This document shows positions 39,225-46,270 of a stretch of DNA of 64,000 bases, piece after piece (the first letter of the stretch is position 1; each line of letters starts with the position of its first letter). The notes beneath the pieces were generated by a model that did no database searches, was not told the DNA's origin, and saw only the letters and a program-made list of their open reading frames with translations. Made by a program: the position numbers and the translations under genes. Source of the DNA: Streptomyces sp. TRM68416 (GTDB lineage Bacteria > Actinomycetota > Actinomycetes > Streptomycetales > Streptomycetaceae); assembly GCF_014596915.1 (NCBI RefSeq), contig NZ_JACVWU010000015.1:1-64000 (forward strand). Direction: 5' to 3'.

Positions 39225-40253
39225 TCAGATCGTGTGCAGCCGGTCCACCAGGATGTCGATGACCAGCGGGGTGCGGGGACCGTACCCGAGCAGCACGCCG
39301 TCCTCCAGATCGACGACGCGGCGGTCCAGGCCGGCCGGTGTCTGGCCGATGCCGGGGATCCGGACGAGGCCGTCGATGCCGCCGACGGACTCCAGACCCT
39401 TGGTCATCATGAGGATCACGTCCGGCTGCGCCTTGACGAGGGCCTCGCTGGTGATGGGCGTGAACGGCCTGTCGAACCCGGCCTCCCGGCCCGCGTCGAC
39501 CGCACCCGCGGCCTCGACGAGGGAGTCGGCGCCCGAGCCCTTGCCGCCGATCAGGTAGACGGCCGCGCTGCCGCGCAGGTAGAGGAAGGCCACCTTGGGC
39601 CTGCTGCCCTCGGGCACGGCGGCGCGGGCGGCAGCGAGTTCGGTCTCCATGCGGGCGTTGAGCCTCTTGCCCGCCTCGGGCACGCCGAGGGCCTCGGCGA
39701 CACGGGTGGTGCGGGTGGTGACGTCGGCGAGTTCGGTGGCGGGATCGAGGACGACGACGGGCACGCCGGCGTCCCGGATCTGCTCGACGGCCTCGCTCGG
39801 ACCGGTGTCGGTGTCGGCGAGCACCACGGTCGGCTCCAGCGACAGCACGCTCTCGGCGCTCACGTCGTGCGCCTTGGTGACCTGCGGCAGGCCCTTGGCC
39901 TCCGCGAAGGTGGCGGTGATGTCACGGCCCACGACGCGGTCACCGAGGCCGAGGGTGAACACGATCTCCGCGACCCCGCCGTTGAGCGGCAGGATGCGCG
40001 AGGCGTCCCGCACGGTCACCTTCCGTCCGTCGGCGGAGTCGACGGTGACCGGCAGTTCCGGTGTGGGCGGCGCGCCCTCCAGCGGGACGAGGGTGTTCTT
40101 CGCCAACTGCTTCTCGGCCGCGGCGGCCCGCGCGCTCGCGGAGGCCGGGGAGGGGCCCGCCGCTCCCCCGGATTCGGTGGCGCCCGCGGTGCAGGCGCCC
40201 GTCAGCAGCGCCAGCACCACAGCGAGGGGGGCGAGTCTTCCGGACATTCTCAT
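39225..40253 (-). CDS. Heme/siderophore-type ABC transporter substrate-binding lipoprotein (HmuT-like)
   Basis: A 342-residue binding protein of the FepB/IsdE/HmuT fold. The signal peptide ends at a lipobox-like LLTGAC (Cys21), an unusual -3 Thr. The periplasmic-type core starts RILPLNGGVAEIVFTLGLGDRVVGRD and contains LEPTVVLADTDTGPSEAVEQIRDAGVP and PDVILMMTKGLESVGGIDGL, and I take it as a hemin-type receptor from context. Permease and ATPase genes do not follow, since the next minus-strand gene is a peptidase, so it is an orphan. A DtxR-type iron box at 40300-40318 lies 47 bases upstream. Confidence 0.8.
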   Translation of the reverse strand: MRMSGRLAPLAVVLALLTGACTAGATESGGAAGPSPASASARAAAAEKQLAKNTLVPLEGAPPTPELPVTVDSADGRKVTVRDASRILPLNGGVAEIVFTLGLGDRVVGRDITATFAEAKGLPQVTKAHDVSAESVLSLEPTVVLADTDTGPSEAVEQIRDAGVPVVVLDPATELADVTTRTTRVAEALGVPEAGKRLNARMETELAAARAAVPEGSRPKVAFLYLRGSAAVYLIGGKGSGADSLVEAAGAVDAGREAGFDRPFTPITSEALVKAQPDVILMMTKGLESVGGIDGLVRIPGIGQTPAGLDRRVVDLEDGVLLGYGPRTPLVIDILVDRLHTI

Positions 40254-40299
40254 CGTGCGGCCTTCCAGTCTCCCGTTGTGCCCATGGTTGATCAGTAGC

Positions 40300-40318
40300 T
40301 TAGGTTAGGTTTACCTTA
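40300..40318. promoter_or_regulatory. DtxR/DmdR-type iron box, divergent control
   Basis: TTAGGTTAGGTTTACCTTA matches the known actinobacterial consensus TTAGGTTAGGCTNACCTAA closely. It lies between the substrate-binding lipoprotein (minus, start 40253) and the surface protein (plus, start 40342), so a metal-loaded DmdR/IdeR repressor could silence both when iron is ample. Confidence 0.85.
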
Positions 40319-40341
40319 TTAACTCGTGGTGGGGGTGTGCC

Positions 40342-41157
40342 GTGTTTTCACCAAGTGGCTTGCGTTGCACGGGAGTTGCCCGGAGGACCGCATGGGCGGC
40401 CCCGGTAGCCCTGGCTGTCCTCGCCCTTCCGGCGGCCTCTCCGGCGGCCGCCGCGGGCAGCTCCGCGACGGGCCCGGAGGGCCAGAAGCTCACCGTCTCG
40501 AAGGCCTCCGGCCTGGACGCGGCGGGCGAGACGGTGACCGTGTCCGGCTCGGGCTACAACACCGAGAAGGGCATCTACGTCGCCTTCTGCGTGGACAACG
40601 GCCCGGGCAGGACCCCGACGCCCTGTGTGGGCGGTGTCGACATGTCGGGCGAGTCCGGCGCGTCGGTGTGGGTCTCCTCCAACCCGCCGTCCTACGGCGA
40701 GGGCCTGGCCGAACCCTACGAGGGCAGCGGCCATCAGGGCTCGTTCCGCGTGCGGGTCAAGGTGCGCGCCAAGGACGCGAACACCGACTGCACCGCGTCC
40801 GGCGTGCAGTGCGCCGTGATCACCCGCAACGACCACACACGCGGCGGCGACCAGAGCCAGACGGTGCGCGTCCCGGTGTCCTTCGGGGGCAACGGCGGCA
40901 GTGGCGGCAGCACGGACACGGGGGGCGGCGGCACCGGGACGCCGTCGGCCGTGCCGACCTCGTCCGTGAGCACACCCGCGACCACGACCGGCTCCGGCGC
41001 GGACGACGCCGTGAGCGGCGGCCCGCTGGCCAGCACCGGTTCCGTCGCACTGCCCGTCGGGCTGACCGCCGCGGCACTGGTCGCGGCCGGCGCCTGGACG
41101 TGGGCCTGGGCGCGCAGACGCCGGGCCGACGGCACTGACGCCCGATCGACCCCGTAA
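40342..41157 (+). CDS. LAxTG-anchored surface protein with a neocarzinostatin-like domain
   Basis: A 271-residue exported protein. The signal peptide (about 1-38, hydrophobic WAAPVALAVLALPAAS) is followed by one domain (about 45-178) with VSGSGYNTEKGIYVAFCVD, TPCVGGVDMSG, TDCTASGVQCAV and DQSQTVRVPVSF. The four cysteines have the spacing of the two neocarzinostatin-fold disulfides. After a Gly/Ser/Thr linker come LASTG (229-233), a helix and ARRRR, a sortase E sorting signal. GTG 40342 lies 24 bases after the iron box. I infer heme or metal binding from context only. Confidence 0.82.
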   Translation: MFSPSGLRCTGVARRTAWAAPVALAVLALPAASPAAAAGSSATGPEGQKLTVSKASGLDAAGETVTVSGSGYNTEKGIYVAFCVDNGPGRTPTPCVGGVDMSGESGASVWVSSNPPSYGEGLAEPYEGSGHQGSFRVRVKVRAKDANTDCTASGVQCAVITRNDHTRGGDQSQTVRVPVSFGGNGGSGGSTDTGGGGTGTPSAVPTSSVSTPATTTGSGADDAVSGGPLASTGSVALPVGLTAAALVAAGAWTWAWARRRRADGTDARSTP

Positions 41158-41191
41158 CTCCAAGGAGAGTTGGAGACAAGGAGAGTTGAAG

Positions 41192-42067
41192 ATGGCGAAG
41201 AGACGCGGCGCCGCCGTGCTGGCGGGCGGCGTACTGCTCGCCCTGCTGAGCCAGGGCAGCGCGGCAGCACAGGAGACGGAGGTGTCCGGCGGGTACGTCA
41301 GCTGGACCCTGGACACGGGAGAGCTCACGCTCGGCGGCTCGACGGCGCCGGCCTGGTTCCCGGCCGCCGGCGGCTCCGCCGATCCCGAAACGGGCGCCGC
41401 CGACCTCGAGTTGGGCGGTACGGCGCAGCTCGTCCCGTCCGTCGGCACCGCGCCGCCGCTGATCCTGGCCGGCCTGCGGCTGCGGCTGGACGGCGACTCG
41501 GGCGCCCTCCACGCCCGTACGGCCGTCGAGGGGCAGGCCCGTGAACTCGCCCTGGCCGAGGTGAAACCCGGCGCGAGCGTCGTCCGGGCGGGCGGGGTGA
41601 CCTGGACCGGCCTGGAGGCCTCCCTCACGGACGAGGGCGCCGAACTGCTGTCCCGGCACAGCGGATCGGCCTTCGCCGAGGGCGACGGACTGGGACGGCT
41701 GGCCGTGACCGTGGGAACGGGCGGCGAACCGGCCAGGGCGACCCCGCCACCACCACCACCGCCACCGCCACCGCCACTCGAACCCACCGCCACCGTGGCC
41801 GCCCCCGCGCTGTCCGCGGACTCGGAACAGACCGTCGTCGGCGAGGGTTTCGAGCCCGGCGAGGTGCTGCTCGTCAGCATCGACCAGGACACCCGCTACC
41901 AGGTGACGGCCGACCGGGCGGGCAGGGTCTCGCGGACGTTCCCCGTCTACGCCACCGCCGCCGCGGGTGAGCACACGGTGGAGCTCCGCGGCGTGTCCGG
42001 AGAGCGCGACGCCACCGCGCGTTTCACCGTGCATGCCCCCATGTCCCTTGAAAACAAAGGCCATTGA
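41192..42067 (+). CDS. HtaA-domain secreted protein
   Basis: A 291-residue secreted protein. The signal peptide (about 1-28) is followed by an HtaA-like heme-binding domain (about 33-185): GGYVSWTLDTGEL, GAADLELGGTAQLV, LILAGLRLRLDGDSGALHA and VTWTGLEASLTDEGAELLS give the usual pattern. A run of eleven prolines near 193 leads to an Ig-like C-terminal domain. There is no membrane helix or sorting signal, so it is shed or held by partners. ATG 41192 is preceded by AAGGAGAG; a TTG at 41186 is rejected. HtaA domains in Corynebacterium take heme from hemoglobin. Confidence 0.82.
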   Translation: MAKRRGAAVLAGGVLLALLSQGSAAAQETEVSGGYVSWTLDTGELTLGGSTAPAWFPAAGGSADPETGAADLELGGTAQLVPSVGTAPPLILAGLRLRLDGDSGALHARTAVEGQARELALAEVKPGASVVRAGGVTWTGLEASLTDEGAELLSRHSGSAFAEGDGLGRLAVTVGTGGEPARATPPPPPPPPPPPLEPTATVAAPALSADSEQTVVGEGFEPGEVLLVSIDQDTRYQVTADRAGRVSRTFPVYATAAAGEHTVELRGVSGERDATARFTVHAPMSLENKGH

Positions 42068-42083
42068 GCCTCGCCGTCATGCA

Positions 42084-42126
42084 TTGACAAGCAACCCGGA
42101 ATCGTATTTAGGTTTGCCTTACCTAA
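42084..42126 (+). promoter_or_regulatory. Promoter with overlapping iron box
   Basis: TTGACA (42084-42089) is followed after 15 bases by TATTTA (42105-42110), and TTAGGTTTGCCTTACCTAA (42108-42126) is a nearly symmetric iron box covering the -10 and start region. It would control the two following genes by iron. Confidence 0.82.
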
Positions 42127-42171
42127 GTCCAATGGGTTCTGCATCGGCTTCCCCCAGAGAGGTCTCTCCCC

Positions 42172-42711
42172 ATGAGAGTCGTTCCGTCCGCCCGCACCGC
42201 CGCCCGCACCGGCCTCGCCCTCGCCGCCTCCGCCGCCCTCACCCTGTCCCTCGCGACCTCGGCCTCCGCCGCCACCTCGACCCGCACGGTCGTGGACGGC
42301 GGCACCACCTACAACCTGTCGGTGACCGCCCCGGGCACCGCCTCCGCGGGCGGCCAGGTCATCAACGTCACCGGCTCCGGCTTCAACACCGGCCAGGGCA
42401 TCTACGTCGGCCTGTGCGTGGTCGAGGGCGGCCAGGGCGCCAACAAGCCGACCCCCTGCCTGGGCGGCCAGGACGAGGACGGCTCCGCCGGTGCCTCGCA
42501 CTGGGTCAACAACACCTTCGGCGGGATGTTCGCCAACAGCTCCAAGTTCGGCACCGGCGGCACCTTCAACGTGAACATCTACGTCAAGGCCGCCCTCGAC
42601 GACGGCAGCGTCTGCGGCCAGGACGTCGAGTGCGCGGTCGTCACCCGCGCCGACCACTTCGACTCGGGCGACCGCAAGTACGACGTGCACGTCCCGATCG
42701 ACTTCCAGTAA
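42172..42711 (+). CDS. Secreted neocarzinostatin-like domain protein
   Basis: A 179-residue exported protein with a signal peptide (about 1-34, ending SASAA) and a single domain of the same family as its neighbours: VTGSGFNTGQGIYVGLCVV, TPCLGGQDED, SVCGQDVECAVVTRADH and DRKYDVHVPIDF. All four cysteines and the final DH motif are kept. No sorting signal follows, so it is released. ATG 42172 lies 46 bases after the iron box. Its role may be that of a shuttle between HtaA and anchored proteins (inference). Confidence 0.8.
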   Translation: MRVVPSARTAARTGLALAASAALTLSLATSASAATSTRTVVDGGTTYNLSVTAPGTASAGGQVINVTGSGFNTGQGIYVGLCVVEGGQGANKPTPCLGGQDEDGSAGASHWVNNTFGGMFANSSKFGTGGTFNVNIYVKAALDDGSVCGQDVECAVVTRADHFDSGDRKYDVHVPIDFQ

Positions 42712-42803
42712 CCACCCGGCAGGGCCGGGCCCTCCCCACCCGGGGGCCCGGCCCCTCGGTCCGGCCGGGGGCGCCGGGCGCACCCGACAAGTGAGGAACC
42801 CCG

Positions 42804-45368
42804 ATGCATCTCAGACGCCCGGCGGCACTCGCCGGCGCCGCCGCGCTGGTGGCCGCGACCGCCGTCGTCGGCGCGTCCGCGCAGGCCGCCGACACCCCGA
42901 GGACGGCGCTCGGCAAGAACGGCCAGCGACTCACCGTCTCCGCCTCCGCCGGCCTGGACCCCGCCGGCGAGACACTCCGGGTCACCGGCTCCGGCTACGA
43001 CGACACCAAGGGCATCTACGTCGCCGTCTGCAAGGACAACGGCGACAACCGCGTCCCCAGCCCCTGCCTGGGCGGCGCCGACCAGAGCGGCGACAGCGGC
43101 GCCTCGAAGTGGATCATCCCGCGGGACGCCTCCGACGAGGGCGCGGGCACCGTCGCCGAGCGGTGGGGCGAGGGCGGCACCTTCGACGTCGCGCTGAGCG
43201 TCAGGGCGAAGGACGCCGGCCTCGACTGCCTCGAAGTCGCCTGCGCGGTCGTCACCCGCGTCGACCACAACGCCGCCGGCGACCGCTCCCAGGACGTCCG
43301 CATCCCCCTCGCCTTCAAGGGCCAGGACCCGGGTGACGCAGACGGCGGCGACGGTGTGGACGTCCCGCCGGGCACCCTCAGCTATGTGCGGGCCGCCGAG
43401 TTCACCACCGCCGGCCGCCCGCTGGACCTCCTGCTGCACCCCGACTCCGGGAAGCTGTACGTCGGTTCGGAGAACGTCCCCGACACCGCGGACATCGCCG
43501 AGCAGGGTCTGTACGCCCTGGACCCGAAGGACGGCAGGCTGCTGAGCCACATCGCCCGGGCGCCCGGCCTCAACGGCGCCATGGCCGCCCGTGTGGTCCG
43601 CCGGATCGCCGCCCCGCTCCCGGGCGACGGCGTCGTCTTCCACTACCCGCTGCGCGGCATAGGCACCGCACGGGACGGCGACACGGCCGCGCAGGGCGTC
43701 TGGTTCGACGGCGCGACGTTCACCGGCATCGGCCAGGACGGCGACACCTCCACCGTCCTGGTCGCGGCGGGCGGCGAGCTGCGCCGGGTCGACTTCACCA
43801 CCGGCGCCGTGCAGCGGACCGTCGCCGTGGAGGGCGGCGGCGAACTCGGCGTGGACGCCGTCCGGGGCGCCGCCTGGTCCGTGGGCACCGCCGAGGGCCG
43901 GACCGTGCTGCGCCGCGTCGACACCGCCTCCTTCGAGGTCACCGCCACGGCCGGACTCCCCGGCGACGACGTCCTCACCTTCGTCGAGCCGGACCCCGCC
44001 ACCGGGAACGTCTGGGTGGGCAGCGGCACGTCCGTCCTGGTCTTCGACAAGGACGCCAAGCCCCTGACCACCCTGACGGGCGAGGACCGGCCCATGGCCG
44101 CCGCCTTCGACCGGGCCACCGGGCGCGCCTTCGTGCTGCGCGAGGACCTCGCCGACGGCGGCACGGACCACACCGGCTCCCTCCAGATCCTCGACAGCAC
44201 CACCCTCGAACCGGCCGCGAACGCCGTCCCCCTGCCGGGCAGCGTCCGGGTGGGCGGCTACGCGGGTGTCGCGGTCGCCCCCGGCGGCACGTCCGTCTAC
44301 GTCACCAAGGCGGCGGAGAGCAAGGTCGTCAAGTACGACCTGCGGATGTCCCCCAGGGTCACCCAGTCCCCCACCGACCGCAGCGCGGCGCCGGGCGACG
44401 AGGTCACGTTCGTCGCGGCGGCCGAGGGCACTCCGCAGCCGGCCGTGCGCTGGCAGGTCAGCCCGGACGGCGGCCAGACCTGGTCGACGGTCGAGGGCGC
44501 CACGAAGAACGCGTACGCCTTCACCGCGAAGGCGGCGCAGGACGGCTACCGGTACCGCGCCGAGTTCACCAACTCCGCCGGAACCACCCGCACTTCGCCG
44601 ATCACCCTGACGGTCAGAGCGACCGGCGGCGGGGGCGACAACGGCGGCGGGGGCGGGGACACGCCCGGCGAGCCCTCCGGCTCCAGGACCGTCACCGGCC
44701 CCGAGGGCCAGAAGCTGACCGTCACCCCGGTCAACAACCTCGCCGTCCAGAACCAGACCCTCAAGGTCTCGGGCTCCGGCTACGACACCGACAAGGGCAT
44801 CTACGTCGCCCTGTGCGTCGACAACGGCGAGGGCGAGCTTCCCACTCCCTGCGTCGGCGGCGTCGACATGAGCGGCGCGTCGCACTCCTCCGCGTGGATC
44901 TCCTCCGACCCGCCGGACTACGGGAAGGACCTGGCGGTCCCCTACGGCAGGAACGGCTCCTTCGAGGTGGAGCTGACCGTCGACGCCAAGGACGAGTTCA
45001 CCGACTGCTTCAAGGCCATGTGCGTCCTGGCCACCCGCGCCGACCACACCCTGTCCGGGGACCGCTCGCAGGACGTCAAGGTGCCCGTGAGCTTCGTCGG
45101 ACAGGACCCGGTGGAGACCGACCCCGACGACAACACCGGTGACGGCACGGGCGGTTCGGGTACGGGCGGGTCCGGCACGGGCGGCGGCACCGGCACCACC
45201 GGCGGCACGGGTACCGGAGCCACCACCGGCGGCACCGGTACCACGAACAACTCCACGGCGGGCGGCAGTCTCGCCTCCACCGGCGTCACGGTCGTCTCCG
45301 CAGCCGTGCTCGCGGCGGCTCTCACGGCCGCCGGCTGGGTCACCTACCGACGCGGACGCGCCCTCTGA
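42804..45368 (+). CDS. Large LAxTG-anchored protein: two neocarzinostatin-like domains, propeller, Ig domain
   Basis: An 854-residue surface protein. Order: signal peptide (1-29), first four-cysteine domain (about 35-175; GSGYDDTKGIYVAVCKD, CAVVTRVDHNAAGDRS), a beta-propeller-like region (about 195-510; repeated blade-like strands such as LDLLLHPDSGKLYVGS and VAVAPGGTSVYV), an Ig-like domain (about 515-605), a second four-cysteine domain (about 620-755), a Gly/Thr-rich stalk, LASTG (823-827), a helix and RRGRAL. GAGGAA precedes the ATG. Propeller plus ligand-like domains suggest an adhesin or capture protein; the function is inferred. Confidence 0.82.
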   Translation: MHLRRPAALAGAAALVAATAVVGASAQAADTPRTALGKNGQRLTVSASAGLDPAGETLRVTGSGYDDTKGIYVAVCKDNGDNRVPSPCLGGADQSGDSGASKWIIPRDASDEGAGTVAERWGEGGTFDVALSVRAKDAGLDCLEVACAVVTRVDHNAAGDRSQDVRIPLAFKGQDPGDADGGDGVDVPPGTLSYVRAAEFTTAGRPLDLLLHPDSGKLYVGSENVPDTADIAEQGLYALDPKDGRLLSHIARAPGLNGAMAARVVRRIAAPLPGDGVVFHYPLRGIGTARDGDTAAQGVWFDGATFTGIGQDGDTSTVLVAAGGELRRVDFTTGAVQRTVAVEGGGELGVDAVRGAAWSVGTAEGRTVLRRVDTASFEVTATAGLPGDDVLTFVEPDPATGNVWVGSGTSVLVFDKDAKPLTTLTGEDRPMAAAFDRATGRAFVLREDLADGGTDHTGSLQILDSTTLEPAANAVPLPGSVRVGGYAGVAVAPGGTSVYVTKAAESKVVKYDLRMSPRVTQSPTDRSAAPGDEVTFVAAAEGTPQPAVRWQVSPDGGQTWSTVEGATKNAYAFTAKAAQDGYRYRAEFTNSAGTTRTSPITLTVRATGGGGDNGGGGGDTPGEPSGSRTVTGPEGQKLTVTPVNNLAVQNQTLKVSGSGYDTDKGIYVALCVDNGEGELPTPCVGGVDMSGASHSSAWISSDPPDYGKDLAVPYGRNGSFEVELTVDAKDEFTDCFKAMCVLATRADHTLSGDRSQDVKVPVSFVGQDPVETDPDDNTGDGTGGSGTGGSGTGGGTGTTGGTGTGATTGGTGTTNNSTAGGSLASTGVTVVSAAVLAAALTAAGWVTYRRGRAL

Positions 45369-45387
45369 CGGCCGGGGTGGCGGGCCG

Positions 45388-46113
45388 TCACGCCGACCGG
45401 CCCGCCACCACCCAGTGCGACGGCAGCTCGATCCGGGACCCGTCGGGGCCGTACTCCGTGGTGACCAGCGGCAGTTCACCGCGGGCGACGACGCTGAGCC
45501 CGGCCGCCGCCAGGTACTCCGGGACCGCGTCGTCGCTGACCTCGCCGGGCGCGATGCCGTGCCGGAAGACGCTGGCGAGCTTCGCCGGCGGCCCCTCGGG
45601 GCGCTGCGCCAGGCCCATCAGGACGGGCTTGGCCGCCGCGGACAGCTCCACCAGGAACACCCGGCCACGGGTACCCGCGAGCGTGGCGATGCCGTCCACC
45701 AGGGCCTGCCGGGAGTCCGGCTCCACCTGGTGCAGGACGCCCCGCACATAGACGTTGGCGTCGCCCAGCTCCGCGTGCAGCGTCTGCGCCTCGTCCTTCT
45801 CCGCGCCGTCGAACACCCGGTAGGTCGCCACTCCCGCGGGGTCCGACCGGCGGGCGTGGTCGATCGCGGCGGCGGCCAGGTCGACGCCGACGACATGCGG
45901 GAACCGGTCGGCCAGGAAACGGGTCTGCGTGCCGTTGCCGCAGCCGAGGTCCACGAGCGGCAGCGCCGAGCTGGTCAAGTGCTGTTCGAACAGGGCGAGA
46001 TGAAGGCCGACGGTCAGCGCCGGCTCGGCGTCCCAGAACACCGCCCCCGTTTCCTCGGGGGCCTCCCGCCAGAAGCCCTCCCAGGCCTCCCGGTACCGAC
46101 TCGTCACGCTCAT
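45388..46113 (-). CDS. SAM-dependent methyltransferase
   Basis: A 241-residue class I methyltransferase. SAM motif I PLVDLGCGNGTQTRFLAD (about 55-72), the acidic GVDLAAAAIDHARR and later motif blocks are clear. The substrate is unknown; N-terminal SRYREAWEGFWREAP is typical of several natural-product and tellurite-resistance-like methyltransferases. ATG 46113 has GGGGAG just upstream; TTG 46119 is rejected. The gene converges on the large surface protein. Confidence 0.82.
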   Translation of the reverse strand: MSVTSRYREAWEGFWREAPEETGAVFWDAEPALTVGLHLALFEQHLTSSALPLVDLGCGNGTQTRFLADRFPHVVGVDLAAAAIDHARRSDPAGVATYRVFDGAEKDEAQTLHAELGDANVYVRGVLHQVEPDSRQALVDGIATLAGTRGRVFLVELSAAAKPVLMGLAQRPEGPPAKLASVFRHGIAPGEVSDDAVPEYLAAAGLSVVARGELPLVTTEYGPDGSRIELPSHWVVAGRSA

Positions 46114-46270
46114 GCCCAACTCCCCAGGATGCGATGCCGGCCCGTCGCGAAGTGACGGGCCCGTACGGTCTATCGTGCCCCGGGCGCGGCTACAAGCACG
46201 TCGTGCGGACGTTCACTCCGCATACGATCCGGTGCACGCCGTCGTGCGCCCCTCACGCCCCTCCGGGCAG

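Noticed and set aside
40342..45368. Neocarzinostatin-like domains taken as an enediyne biosynthetic cluster
   Set aside because: No polyketide synthase, tailoring enzymes or resistance genes nearby; iron boxes and HtaA point to iron or heme instead.
42579..45479. 966-residue minus-strand open frame opposite the large surface protein
   Set aside because: Translation is Gly/Ala/Arg/Val-rich with no motif, the mirror of the plus-strand coding frame.
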